Part shown: positions 26,516 to 35,415 of the stretch, in pieces
Layout of the letters: each line of letters opens with the position of its first letter
How positions within the stretch are numbered: the first letter of the stretch is position 1
Source of the DNA: JALZEG01 sp035942255
Lineage (GTDB): Bacteria; Actinomycetota; CADDZG01; WHSQ01
DNA: 64,000 nt
Assembly (NCBI GenBank): GCA_035942255.1
Contig: DASZDG010000050.1
Location: forward strand, 1-64,000
Reading direction: 5' to 3'
Notes under the pieces: model-generated
The model's input: only the letters and a program-made list of their open reading frames with translations
What the model was told of the DNA's origin: nothing
Databases searched by the model: none
Made by a program: the position numbers and the translations under genes

Positions 26516-26902
26516 GTGACCCCGAACAAGGAGGCCGTGACGCGGTACGTCGACGGGTTCCGGCGCGGAGACCGCGGTGCGATCCTCGCCTGCCTCGCCG
26601 AGGACGTGACGTGGGAGATCCCCGGACACGTCTCGCGCCGGGGAAAGGCCGAGTTCGACCGCGAGATCGAGAACGAGGGCTTCACCGGCCATCCGGAGAT
26701 AGAGATCGAGCGGCTGGTCGAAGAGGGCGACGTCGTCGTGGCCGAAGGTTCGGTGAGGCACACCCGAGTGGTCGGGGCCCCGCTCCACGCGCGCTTCTGC
26801 GACGTCTTCCACATGGAGCAGGGGCTCATCAAGCGGTTGACTTCGTACCTGGTGCAGATGCCGGCCGGGAGCGCTGAAGTGACCGCCGCGGCCGGGGGGT
26901 GA
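26516..26902 (+). CDS. SnoaL-like (NTF2-fold) protein
   Basis: A 128-residue single-domain protein. The pattern VTRYVDGFRRGDRGAILACL, EDVTWEIPGH and VVVAEGSVRHT is that of SnoaL-like polyketide-cyclase/ketosteroid-isomerase fold proteins. These bind small hydrophobic ligands or catalyse isomerisation or hydrolysis. The open frame starts earlier, inside the preceding gene; the GTG at 26516 matches the family N-terminus, though no clear ribosome site precedes it. The adenylate cyclase gene begins 7 nt downstream and may be co-transcribed. Confidence 0.75.
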   Translation: MTPNKEAVTRYVDGFRRGDRGAILACLAEDVTWEIPGHVSRRGKAEFDREIENEGFTGHPEIEIERLVEEGDVVVAEGSVRHTRVVGAPLHARFCDVFHMEQGLIKRLTSYLVQMPAGSAEVTAAAGG

Positions 26903-26909
26903 CCGCGCG

Positions 26910-28445
26910 GTGGTGAGCGGCACCGGCGAGGGCTCGTGGGCCACGGGGGGCGTGCCGGCGACGCGGGCGTTCGTCGTGCGCGTCGCCTCGCAGGCGATCG
27001 GCGCCAACGTCCTCGGCGCGATCGTCGTCTACCTGTTCCTGTCGCTGATCTCGCCCTCGGCGTCCACGACCGAGGAGAGCATCGCGCTCGAGCTGGCGAC
27101 GTTCGGCGCGTACGTCATCGGCGGCACGTTCGCGGCACTCCGCATCGGCCACCGGACGTTCGAGCCGGTGGCGCGCTGGCTGGACGAGGAGCGTCCTCCG
27201 ACGGAGGAGGAGCTCGAGCAGACGCTCGACCAGCCCCGGCGCCAGGCCGCCTGGGTGCTGCTGTTCTGGATCGGAGGCGCCGCGCTGTTCGCCGCGATCC
27301 ACATCATCCCGGGGAACCCCGTCCACCACGATCCGCGCTACGGCGTCCTGATCGGCGCGATCGGCATCCTCGGGGGCCTCGCGGCAACGATGCTCACGTA
27401 TCTCCTCGTGGACCAGAGCCTGAGGCCGGTGTTCGCGCTGGCGCTCGCGCGCACGACGCCGTTGCGCCCACACACGCTCGGAGTGAAGCAACGGATCCTC
27501 GCGTCGTGGGCGCTCGGCTCGGCCGTCGTGTTCGTCGCGATCGCGTTGACCCCGCTCGGCTCCCCGCGCCTCGAGCTCGCGCTCTGGTTCCTCGCGCCTG
27601 TCGGCTTGATCGGCGGCGGGCTGATCATCTGGGTCGCGGCGAAGTCGGTCGCGGCCCCCGTCGTGGCGCTGCGCGGCGCGCTCGCGCGGATCGAGGACGG
27701 CGACTTCGGCGCGCGTGTGGAGGTCGACGACGGCAGCGAGGTGGGGTTGCTGCAGGCGGGGTTCAACCGGATGGCCGCCGGCCTGGCCGAGAGGGAGCGC
27801 CTGCGCGAGGTCTTCGGGACGTACGTCGACCGCGAGATCGCGGAGCACATCCTGCGCGAGGGCACGTCGCTCGAGGGAGAGGAGGTCGAGGTCACGATCA
27901 TGTTCCTCGACATCCGCGACTTCACCGGGTTCGCGGAGCGCTCCCCCGCCCGTGACGTCGTGGCGGCCATCAACCGTCTGTTCGAGCGCGTGGTGCCGGT
28001 CGTGCACGACCACAAGGGCCACGTCGACAAGTTCGTAGGTGACGGAGTGCTCGCGGTCTTCGGGGCGCCCCGCCGGCAGCCGGACCACGCGGACCTCGCG
28101 CTGGCCGCGGCGCTGGAGATCCAGAGGGCGGTCCGCGAGGACCTCGGCGGCGAGCTCTCGGTGGGGATCGGCCTGAACTCGGGGACGGTGGTGGCGGGGA
28201 ACGTCGGGGGCGGGGGCCGGTTCGAGTTCAGCGTGATCGGCGACGCGGTGAACGTCGCGGCGCGGATCGAGGCGGCCACGCGGACTACCGGCGACACGAT
28301 CCTCCTCTCGGAGCGCACGAAGGAGCTGCTGAAGGACGCGCCCCCGCTGGCCGAGCGGACCGACGTAGCCCTGAAGGGCAAACGCGAGCGGGTGTGCCTG
28401 TACGCGGTGGGGGGGCCGAGCGTCGACGGAGACCGCACTTTCTAA
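26910..28445 (+). CDS. Membrane class III adenylate/guanylate cyclase with HAMP domain
   Basis: A 511-residue cyclase. The N-terminal half carries about six membrane helices. A HAMP linker follows (about 248-300, PVVALRGALARIEDGDFGARV), then the class III catalytic domain: metal-binding Asp in IMFLDIRDFTGF, second Asp in VDKFVGDGVLAVFGAP, transition-state region SVIGDAVNVAARIEA and the C-terminal LKGKRE. The domain set is like the Rv1318c-type cyclases of mycobacteria. The product is probably cAMP; base specificity is not proven. Two adjacent GTG codons (26910 and 26913) could both start translation. Confidence 0.9.
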   Translation: MVSGTGEGSWATGGVPATRAFVVRVASQAIGANVLGAIVVYLFLSLISPSASTTEESIALELATFGAYVIGGTFAALRIGHRTFEPVARWLDEERPPTEEELEQTLDQPRRQAAWVLLFWIGGAALFAAIHIIPGNPVHHDPRYGVLIGAIGILGGLAATMLTYLLVDQSLRPVFALALARTTPLRPHTLGVKQRILASWALGSAVVFVAIALTPLGSPRLELALWFLAPVGLIGGGLIIWVAAKSVAAPVVALRGALARIEDGDFGARVEVDDGSEVGLLQAGFNRMAAGLAERERLREVFGTYVDREIAEHILREGTSLEGEEVEVTIMFLDIRDFTGFAERSPARDVVAAINRLFERVVPVVHDHKGHVDKFVGDGVLAVFGAPRRQPDHADLALAAALEIQRAVREDLGGELSVGIGLNSGTVVAGNVGGGGRFEFSVIGDAVNVAARIEAATRTTGDTILLSERTKELLKDAPPLAERTDVALKGKRERVCLYAVGGPSVDGDRTF

Positions 28446-28524
28446 GGCCGGGAGCCACGCCGCCGACAAGCACACCGGATGGCTGCACGCCGGGTGCGGG
28501 CCGCGGAAGAAAGAGGTCTGGCAG

Positions 28525-29469
28525 ATGCAGGTCCGTGAGGCGCGTGAACGTTACGTCCGCTGGCTCTGCGCTACGAGAGACCTCTCGCCCCACACCATCA
28601 GGGCCTACCGCGGTGACATCAACGCACTCGAGCGTCATCTCGGAGCCCGGGCGCTCGTGACCTCCATCGACCGCGACCTGCTTCTGGGCTTCATCGAGGA
28701 TCAGCGCGCCGCCGGCCTCTCGGCGACCTCGATAAGGCGCCGGGCCGCGGGGCTCCGCGGCTTCTGCAGATGGCTCCAGTCGAGCGAGCTGCTGGAGACG
28801 GACCCGTGGGCGGGGGCCGAGGTCTGCGTGGGCCGCGCCCGGAAGCTGCCCCGCCTGGTTCCCGGACACGAGCTCGCCCGGCTCTTCGGATCGCTTCGCC
28901 GCGCCGCCGGGCTCGGCGACAACGGGAGCATGAGCGGGCTCCGGCGCCCGCACGAGACGACGACGCTGCTCGCGGTCGCCTTGATGGTGGCGACCGGTGT
29001 CAGAGTGGGCGAGGTCGTGAGCATCACGTGCTCGGACGTCGATCTTCGGGACGGAACGGTGAGGATCGTCGGCAAAGGCCGGCGCGAGCGGCAGGTCTTC
29101 CTCACGAACGATTGGATCGTCGCTCTTGCCGAGAGCTACATGAAGACGCGGTTAGAGCTCGGCATCGGCCACGCGTTCCTCTTGTTCAACTCGCTCGGGA
29201 ACCCGCTCTCCCCCGCGGCGATGCGAAGAAGGCTGGTGAAGGCTGCGCTCGCTGCCGCCGTGGACGCCCGCGTCACGCCGCACATGCTGCGGCACACCGC
29301 GGCCACGCAACTGATCGAGGCGGGGGTCGACATCAGATACATCCAGCGCCTGCTGGGACACGCAAGCCTGAGCACGACCGAGGTGTACACGCACGTCTCG
29401 AACACGGCGCTACGGGACATGGTCTCGCACGCAGACGTAGTAGGGAGGCTGCTCAAGCGCGATAACTAG
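28525..29469 (+). CDS. Tyrosine recombinase (XerC/D-like integrase)
   Basis: A 314-residue site-specific recombinase. An N-terminal SAM-like core-binding domain (about 1-100, SPHTIRAYRGDINALERHL) is followed by a catalytic domain with the full set of residues: Arg160 in TGVRVGE, Lys184 in VGKGRRER, His253 and Arg256 in HMLRHTAA, His279 in LGHASLS and the nucleophile Tyr288 in EVYTH. AAGAGG precedes the ATG by 8 nt. Its stop codon lies inside an 18-bp dyad site that recurs in inverted orientation 4.8 kb away, bounding a two-gene module. That arrangement points to a recombinase acting on its own flanking sites rather than the chromosomal XerC or XerD. Confidence 0.93.
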   Translation: MQVREARERYVRWLCATRDLSPHTIRAYRGDINALERHLGARALVTSIDRDLLLGFIEDQRAAGLSATSIRRRAAGLRGFCRWLQSSELLETDPWAGAEVCVGRARKLPRLVPGHELARLFGSLRRAAGLGDNGSMSGLRRPHETTTLLAVALMVATGVRVGEVVSITCSDVDLRDGTVRIVGKGRRERQVFLTNDWIVALAESYMKTRLELGIGHAFLLFNSLGNPLSPAAMRRRLVKAALAAAVDARVTPHMLRHTAATQLIEAGVDIRYIQRLLGHASLSTTEVYTHVSNTALRDMVSHADVVGRLLKRDN

Positions 29470-29478
29470 GAATTATCG
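29461..29478 (+). repeat. Left 18-bp dyad site (candidate recombination core)
   Basis: GATAACTAGGAATTATCG. Arms GATAA and TTATC flank a 7-nt centre CTAGGAA, the geometry of tyrosine-recombinase core sites; with flanking bases 29459-29479 the arms extend to 7 bp. It contains the stop codon TAG of the recombinase and an AGGA that can serve as ribosome site for the gene starting at 29483. Confidence 0.75.
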
Positions 29479-29482
29479 CCCC

Positions 29483-30613
29483 ATGCCCCGCGTCAGCGTC
29501 ATCGTGCCCGTGTTCAACGGCATCCGTTACCTCCCGGAGTTCTTCGAGTCGCTTGCAGCCGCGCTGCCCGAAGACTCGGAGGTCATCCTCGTCGACGACG
29601 CTTCGACCGAGGCCGTCTACGACACGTTCCCGGAGCGATTGGGAGGCGCTCCCGTCGTCCGGCTCAGGAACGAAAGGAACCTCGGGTGCGCGGCGGCAAA
29701 GAACCGCGGCTTCCAGGTCGCGACCGGGGACGTCCTGATCCACCTGAACAGCGACCTCGTCCTCGACTCACGTTGTCTCACCGCAATGGTCGACGTGATC
29801 GCACGCAGGGACGACGTCGGGATAGTCGGCTCGAAGTTGGTGTTCCCGACGACCGGGCTCGTGCAGCACGTCGGCATGACCTTCGGCAACCACACGACGC
29901 ACCACGTCTACTTCGAGCTGCCGGCGGACCACCCTCTCAGCAACAAGTCCCGAGACGTTCAGATCACGACGGGAGCGACCGTAGCGATGAGCCGCCGGGT
30001 CCTGGGGCGGATAGGCCTCCTGGGCGAGAGCTACTTCAACCACTCCGACGACACCGACCACTGCCTCCGCGCCGTACGGGAGGGATATCGGAACGTCGTC
30101 GCGGCCGAGTCCGTCGCCTACCACTGGGAGAGCGTGTCGGGGCCGACGAGGTTCGCGCGCATCCGGCAGTCCGAGGCGCTCTTCTGGGCGACGTGGGGGT
30201 CGCACTTCGCCGTCGACCTGGACCGCTTCGTCGACGAGGCGCTGGACCACCTAGTGGATGCGATCCCGGGGATCGAGACGACCCCGTTCGAGATCCTGAA
30301 CCTGTCTAGGGGGGCCGACGACGCGATCGTCCTCGACTGCCTTTCCCGCCGGTGGCCGAGCTCGCGGCAGCGAGTCCGCCATTACCGTCAGATGAACAAC
30401 GCGTCGGACCGCCTGTGGCTCCCGATCCTGCTCCCTCACTGGATCGCCAGAGAACCGGCGCCGTTCATCTATCTCGTCGACCACTACCGCGAGCTGGAGG
30501 AGAACGCTCGCTGGTTCGAGATGCGCCGCGCCACCGTCGAGCACGAGCTGGTCGTCGATCTCACGGGAGTTGCGCTCCTGACGTCCGACGTAGTCCCGGA
30601 ACGGGGTCAATAG
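29483..30613 (+). CDS. Family 2 glycosyltransferase
   Basis: A 376-residue enzyme with a GT-A fold: VSVIVPVFNG at the N-terminus, nucleotide-binding VILVDDAST, RNERNLGCAAAKNRG and the metal-binding variant HLNSDLVLD (NSD in place of DxD). It should transfer a sugar from a nucleotide donor to a glycan, comparable to rhamnosyl- or dTDP-sugar transferases of cell-surface polymers. No membrane segment is evident. The ATG lies 4 nt after the left recombination site, whose AGGA is the only nearby ribosome site. The 3' end overlaps the convergent STAND gene by 7 nt. As cargo of an invertible module it could vary a surface glycan. Confidence 0.85.
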   Translation: MPRVSVIVPVFNGIRYLPEFFESLAAALPEDSEVILVDDASTEAVYDTFPERLGGAPVVRLRNERNLGCAAAKNRGFQVATGDVLIHLNSDLVLDSRCLTAMVDVIARRDDVGIVGSKLVFPTTGLVQHVGMTFGNHTTHHVYFELPADHPLSNKSRDVQITTGATVAMSRRVLGRIGLLGESYFNHSDDTDHCLRAVREGYRNVVAAESVAYHWESVSGPTRFARIRQSEALFWATWGSHFAVDLDRFVDEALDHLVDAIPGIETTPFEILNLSRGADDAIVLDCLSRRWPSSRQRVRHYRQMNNASDRLWLPILLPHWIAREPAPFIYLVDHYRELEENARWFEMRRATVEHELVVDLTGVALLTSDVVPERGQ

Positions 30614-33600
30614 AGGACGTAGTCGCCGTCGCCTATGCGCAGCCATTTGTGATGTGGCCCGGTGCCGCGATCCTCCCGCAGGACGCCCGCGACGGGATCC
30701 TCGAAAGCGGAACGTAGCTCGGGATATCGCTCGAGCAGCGCGATGCCTCTCTCGTCGCCCGCAAGGATCAGGAAGCGCGCGATGTGGCTGAGCCCGATCC
30801 GCAGGAGGCGGAACCGCGCCGTCACGCCCGGCTCCGAGTACCGCGCGAGCGTCTCCTCCATTATCCCGAGGGCCGCCACGGCGTGGTTCACGACCTTGGG
30901 CGTCACCTCGCCACGGCGTCGGTGCAGCGAGATCGCAAGGTTGACGTGCGCGCGCCACAAGGTCTCCATCTGCCGGCCCCTGGCCGCAGCCGATACCCCT
31001 TGCGCGAACCAAGACGGTGCGCTCTCGTCACCTCTGAGCGCTGCCAGCAGCCCGAGCACGATCGCGGAGGCACCGGCATCGGGGTCGTTACCCACTCGGG
31101 TCGACTCCGTGAAGACGCGCGTCATCATCATGTCCGCCTCCTCGAGCATCGCGGCGGCGCCGGATTTCTCCTCAGTCCGGGTCCGATAGGCAACCACGAT
31201 GAGCGCGAGGCTGAGGTTGAGCTGCACGTCGCTCCACAGGTCCGCGTGCTGGGGAGCCGCGAGCACCTCCTGCGCGCATTCCCGCAGCACCTTCAGGGCG
31301 GCACGAGGGTCCCGCGCCAGCATGACGTTGCCGTAGGTGCTCGTCACCCTGAGCAGCAACGGTGAGGCCGACGCGCGTGCAAGATCGAGCGCGCGCTCGA
31401 AGAGGTCCAGCGCCACGTCGTATTCCCCGGAGAGCGCAAGGCTGACTGCTTGCGAATGGAGTGCCTCGACCTCGAGCGTGTCCCATACCAGCGGGTCGGC
31501 CGGTGCCCCGCCACGCCGGACCGCCCGGACCGCCTCGGCGATCCTTCCGGCTACCTCCGCCGCCTCGTCGGGAGCACGGTCGTTGAACAACACCTGCGAC
31601 CGGCGGACCTCGGCCCGCAGCTCGCGCTCGCGCATCGCGGCCAGGTCCGCCGTCGGCCCGATCGGCTCCCGGGCGCGACGGGCTCCGATCCGCCGGCGAA
31701 GCGCCTCGAGCCTTCGCGCGGCCTGAAGCCGGTCCCTCCCTAGAAGCTGCCGCGTCAGCACGAGCTCGTCGTCACAGAGACGGAGGAACATCTCCCGAGC
31801 GACCGGCGCGTCGTCGTCGATGCTCCACGCGAGGTCGAGCCGGGCAACGGCGATGCGATGCGCGAGCAGGTCGTCTCCGCCCGCGAGCGCCCTCCCGAGG
31901 GCCTCGTCGAAGAGCGAGGATGCGCGGGCGGCGTCTCGCTCAGGCTTTTCCAACAGGACGCGGCCCCACCGGAAGAGATCCAGGGGGCCCGCGTTCGGCG
32001 TCCCCTCGTACCAGCTCGAGTACGCCTCCACCACGCGCTCTCGATGATCGGGCGGCACGTCGAACTGCCGCAACGTCTCGAAGTAGAGCTCGTGCCGGAA
32101 CGACGCATGGCTCGCGGCCCCCTCGTCCGTCCAGAGGATGTCCGTCGCGTCGATCTCCCGCAGCGAGAAGTCGGGAGCGAGGCGACTCCAGAGCCGGCGG
32201 AACAGCGGCATCGAGACGCGGTCCTCGAGAAGGGCCGCCGCCCAGAGCAAGAGCGCAACGTCGAACTTCTCCCTCCTCAGGTACTCCCACCGTGCCGCCA
32301 CCGACTCGTACACCGACTCAGGCAGAACGACGCGCGGAGGCAACGGCAACATCATGAAGAGAAGGCCGGTGTCGGGGTTCTGCCCCACGACCCCCTCTGC
32401 CTTCAACAGCCGCAACAACTGCAGCGAGTGGAAGGGGTTCCCGCCCGCCTTCCGGTTGACGAGCTGGATGAGGTCGTGCTGCAGCTCGAGCAAGTCGTCT
32501 TCGACCAGACGTTCGCGATGGTGCCGGTCCTCGAACAGCAGCCGGATGAACTCCAGCGCTTGTTCCGGAGAGAACGCCGAGCACGTCAGGACCGGGCATC
32601 CGAGCGTCTCGAGAAAGGCCTCGAAGTGGGCGGACGTCCACACGTCGGCGCCGCGCGCGTACGTCTCCTTCACGCGGCCCTCGAAGAGGAAGAAGACGCC
32701 GTTGGCGGACGACCCCGTCTCCGGGATGCTCAGCTGCCAGACCAGCCGGTCCAGCAGCACGAGGCCGTCGTTCGACGTCCAGTGGAGGTCCTGAAGATGG
32801 ACGACGAGCGGAGCATGACGGCGCCGCGCCGTCATCAGGAGCACGAGCGCCGAGAGGAGCACCTGGTCGGAATCCGCCGCGGGAGGCCCGGTCCGGGCCC
32901 CGAAGATCGCGCTGATCGCGGGGGCCGCACGCGCGGCCAGCGCGGGGTCGTAGCAGGAGATCGCCTCCAGAACGTCGTCCGCGGGGGCGACCCGCGAGAC
33001 GTCGTTCGGAACGAGCGCCACGAGGAGGTCCCGCACCAGTCGATGCGGGTCGTTGAGCGTCTTGGCCTGCTTCGCAGCGACGACTCCGGCCCCCCGCCGT
33101 CGCTTCTCGAGGCAGAACGCCTCGGACACGCGCGTCTTCCCGCTGCCCCCCGCGCCGACGATGCCGAACGACACGACCGCTCCTGCACGCGCTCGTTCGT
33201 AGGCGTCGTCGAGCTCCTTCATGATGCCGCGGAACGGAGGCTCGAAGAAGCGCGGCCGCAGGTTCTCGACGACGCGGACCCGGCCGAGGGCGTTCCGTGA
33301 GAGCGGCGAATCGGCCCCGGTAGCCTCGAAGCCGACGATCACCTCGCCCAGGTCGAGGTCCCCGATGTTGTAGGAGTCGAACTCGAGGTCATGGACGACG
33401 CGGATCGTGTCGTCGGTTGCGCTTCCGGCCGCAAGCGGTCTCCCGGCCGGGCTGTCGCAGCCGACGGGGCCGATCAGCCTGACCCGCTGGACTTCTCCCG
33501 TTTCCGATCTTGGTCGCCACCAGAGACGCGCGCCGGGGGCCGAGACGGCGGGAGAGCGGACCTCGACCGCGACTGCGAACGGCTCCCCTGCGAGCACGCG

Positions 33601-34245
33601 CGGCGGCGCCGTGACCTCGACCCACGGTGACGGCCGCGGCTCGGCCTCCCGCTCGAAATACGCCAGGATCTCGTCGACGTCGTCGGGCAGCGCCTGCCGG
33701 AGGATCTCCTCCACCGCGGGAAGGTGGTGATGGATGAGCGCCTCGATCTGGCGCCGGTCGAGGATGTGACAGTGACGGCGTAGCTCTCTCTCGAGATCGC
33801 GCCGGGCCGCGTCGATGCGTCGTTGCGTCACCCGAGCCGAGAACGCGACGACGAAGAAGGTCGGGTTGATCTCGCCGGCCATGCTGATCAGGCTTCCGGC
33901 GATGTCATCGAGGACCTTGTTCACGCGAGTGCGTTTCTTGCACTGGCCGCCGACCGTGATCCCCGCGTCGATCGTCAGGTACTCGACCTTCAGGAACTGC
34001 TGCCTGCCGACGAAGTCGACGCCCCCGTCGGAGTAGTTCGGCGACACGCGCCATTCGTAGTCGGGGCGGAGGTCGGCGAAGATCCTCGCGATCGCAACCT
34101 CGAAGACCTGCAGCTTGAAGACGCCGCCGGGGCGGTCTGACACCGCCACCAGCTGGACCGGGAACCCGGTGGGCGGGGCCCAGCTGAAGTCTTGGGTTAG
34201 GAGGGCCCAGACGCGGCGCTCGGCAGGGGACTCACGGCTCGCCAC
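30607..34245 (-). CDS. STAND ATPase with N-terminal Mrr-like nuclease and helical repeats (Avs-like)
   Basis: A 1212-residue protein. Residues about 45-200 form a restriction-endonuclease-like domain: Glu49 in VFEVAIARIF, Asp77 in DGGVDFVG and Gln101-x-Lys103 in GGQCKKR. A beta-rich linker (about 205-330) follows. The STAND-type ATPase begins near 335, with Walker A GAGGSGKT (364-371) and Walker B VVHLQDLHW (481-489), the D-x-H-W form of AAA_16/MalT-like proteins. The C-terminal half (from about 640) is all-helical with TPR-like repeats. Nuclease, STAND and repeat sensor in this order is the plan of antiviral Avs proteins, which cut DNA on sensing phage proteins. The GTG start is 6 nt from the right recombination site. 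Family is well supported, the defence role inferred. Confidence 0.85.
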   Translation of the reverse strand: MASRESPAERRVWALLTQDFSWAPPTGFPVQLVAVSDRPGGVFKLQVFEVAIARIFADLRPDYEWRVSPNYSDGGVDFVGRQQFLKVEYLTIDAGITVGGQCKKRTRVNKVLDDIAGSLISMAGEINPTFFVVAFSARVTQRRIDAARRDLERELRRHCHILDRRQIEALIHHHLPAVEEILRQALPDDVDEILAYFEREAEPRPSPWVEVTAPPRVLAGEPFAVAVEVRSPAVSAPGARLWWRPRSETGEVQRVRLIGPVGCDSPAGRPLAAGSATDDTIRVVHDLEFDSYNIGDLDLGEVIVGFEATGADSPLSRNALGRVRVVENLRPRFFEPPFRGIMKELDDAYERARAGAVVSFGIVGAGGSGKTRVSEAFCLEKRRRGAGVVAAKQAKTLNDPHRLVRDLLVALVPNDVSRVAPADDVLEAISCYDPALAARAAPAISAIFGARTGPPAADSDQVLLSALVLLMTARRRHAPLVVHLQDLHWTSNDGLVLLDRLVWQLSIPETGSSANGVFFLFEGRVKETYARGADVWTSAHFEAFLETLGCPVLTCSAFSPEQALEFIRLLFEDRHHRERLVEDDLLELQHDLIQLVNRKAGGNPFHSLQLLRLLKAEGVVGQNPDTGLLFMMLPLPPRVVLPESVYESVAARWEYLRREKFDVALLLWAAALLEDRVSMPLFRRLWSRLAPDFSLREIDATDILWTDEGAASHASFRHELYFETLRQFDVPPDHRERVVEAYSSWYEGTPNAGPLDLFRWGRVLLEKPERDAARASSLFDEALGRALAGGDDLLAHRIAVARLDLAWSIDDDAPVAREMFLRLCDDELVLTRQLLGRDRLQAARRLEALRRRIGARRAREPIGPTADLAAMRERELRAEVRRSQVLFNDRAPDEAAEVAGRIAEAVRAVRRGGAPADPLVWDTLEVEALHSQAVSLALSGEYDVALDLFERALDLARASASPLLLRVTSTYGNVMLARDPRAALKVLRECAQEVLAAPQHADLWSDVQLNLSLALIVVAYRTRTEEKSGAAAMLEEADMMMTRVFTESTRVGNDPDAGASAIVLGLLAALRGDESAPSWFAQGVSAAARGRQMETLWRAHVNLAISLHRRRGEVTPKVVNHAVAALGIMEETLARYSEPGVTARFRLLRIGLSHIARFLILAGDERGIALLERYPELRSAFEDPVAGVLREDRGTGPHHKWLRIGDGDYVLY

Positions 34246-34251
34246 GACGAT

Positions 34252-34269
34252 CGATAATTCCTAGTTATC
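34252..34269 (-). repeat. Right 18-bp dyad site (inverted copy)
   Basis: On the minus strand GATAACTAGGAATTATCG, identical over 18 bp to the left site at 29461-29478 and in opposite orientation. It ends 6 nt before the GTG of the STAND gene. The bases just outside the shared 18 bp differ between the two copies. Confidence 0.75.
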
Positions 34270-34312
34270 CGACGTGGGAGCGCGGCTCGGGAGCAGTTTT
34301 CACGGGGCCCTC

Positions 34313-34341
34313 ACGTTAACTCTGGGGATGACTCGACGCAA
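34313..34341 (-). promoter_or_regulatory. Candidate promoter reading into the module from the right
   Basis: Minus strand TTGCGT (34336-34341), 17-nt spacer, TAACGT (34313-34318), about 45 nt outside the right site. It would transcribe whichever cargo gene lies at the right end. The match to consensus is moderate. Confidence 0.35.
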
Positions 34342-34419
34342 GATTGTACGCTAAGCCCCGTGGCCGAAGTCCCGGCCCGATATGGCTAGCGCATCGGGAA
34401 CGGCGCCGGCTCTTGTGAG

Positions 34420-35262
34420 CTACGACGCGACGACGTTGATCGTCAGGCCCGGGAACGACAGGGCCCCCGACTCGGTGCGGAAGGCGTTCTCGTTCTCCTC
34501 CAGGCGCGCCCTCAGCTCCGCTACCTGCTCGTCCGGCAGCTCGCGCACGACCGCGGCCAAAGCCCCCGCGACCTGCGTCATGAACTCCCAGCTCTGGTCG
34601 AACGAGGCGAACTCCCACTGCACCGGCATCTCTTCGATCGTCGCGTCGGCGAAGCCGGCGCCGGCCACCAGCGAGCGGATCGTGCCGTGGTCCGCGAGCG
34701 AGAACATCCCGCCGGGCCCGAAGGGGTCGTTGCGCGGCTCGTGGCCCATCTGCATCAGCGTCATCCCGGTGACCGTCACCCACGGGTTGTGCTCCGGCCC
34801 GGCCCAGACCGAGAACGCCAGACGGCGCCCCTCCTTCAGGACTCGCCGGGACTCCCGCAGGGCCGCGGCGGAATCGGGCATCAGCATGAACCCCCACCGG
34901 CAGACGATCCCGTCGACGGAGTCGTCGGCGAGGTCCATCTCCTGCGCGTCGAGGACGCGCGCCTCGACGTTGCTCAGCCCCCGCTCCGCCGCGCGCCGCC
35001 GCGCGACCTCCACCATCCGCGGGGCGAAGTCGGTCTCGATGACCTTCCCGGAGGCGCCGACGCGGTCCGCCGCGAGGAACCCGTTGTCGCCGGGCCCTCC
35101 CGCGAGGTCGAGGATCACGTCGCCGTCGCGCGGCCCGACGTGCTCGACAAGCCACTCGCCGACGTGTCGTGTGGTCTTCCACATGAACTCGCTGTGCCGG
35201 TCCCAGCCCGGCGCCATGTCGTCCCAGACGGCGAGTGTGTCCCTCTGCTCCGATGCGCTCAT
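34420..35262 (-). CDS. Class I SAM-dependent methyltransferase
   Basis: A 280-residue soluble methyltransferase: VWDDMAPGWDRH at the N-terminus, SAM motif VILDLAGGPGDNGFLAA, acidic loop VIETDFAPRMVEVARRRA and post-motif LDAQEMDLADDSVDGIVCRW. The pattern is that of UbiE/Coq5-like small-molecule methyltransferases. The substrate is unknown. The ATG at 35260-35262 is preferred to upstream starts since the conserved protein begins there. It points toward the STAND gene across 150 nt that contain a possible promoter. Confidence 0.87.
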   Translation of the reverse strand: MSASEQRDTLAVWDDMAPGWDRHSEFMWKTTRHVGEWLVEHVGPRDGDVILDLAGGPGDNGFLAADRVGASGKVIETDFAPRMVEVARRRAAERGLSNVEARVLDAQEMDLADDSVDGIVCRWGFMLMPDSAAALRESRRVLKEGRRLAFSVWAGPEHNPWVTVTGMTLMQMGHEPRNDPFGPGGMFSLADHGTIRSLVAGAGFADATIEEMPVQWEFASFDQSWEFMTQVAGALAAVVRELPDEQVAELRARLEENENAFRTESGALSFPGLTINVVAS

Positions 35263-35415
35263 GGACCGACCATAAGAGAGATCGCGACGCCATGCCCCGC
35301 GGGATTCGGCCCGCCGCGGGCGAATCTCCTCGTGCGCATCCGCGGTGGATGCGGCCCGGGTGTCCGGCAGCGCCGCCCGGTCGCCGTCGAGGCTGCCTGC
35401 GGAGGGGGTGAATCC

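Larger units (their letters stand above)
29461..34269. mobile_element. Putative invertible/mobile two-gene module flanked by inverted recombination sites
   Basis: A 4.8-kb segment bounded by inverted 18-bp identical sites. It contains only two convergent genes (glycosyltransferase and STAND nuclease-ATPase) whose ends overlap by 7 nt, so there is almost no spare DNA. A complete tyrosine recombinase gene abuts the left site. Inverted core sites predict inversion of the segment by that recombinase. The layout resembles Xer-dependent pdif modules of Acinetobacter plasmids and invertible switches, but no identical arrangement is known to me. Boundaries are inferred from the sites; no recombination product is visible in one sequence. 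Confidence 0.6.

Noticed and set aside
28525..29469. The recombinase at 28525 being the chromosomal XerC or XerD
   Set aside because: Possible by sequence, but its stop codon lies in an inverted, duplicated dyad site bounding cargo genes, which points to a mobile or inversion role. No dif-like 28-mer with a 6-nt centre was seen.
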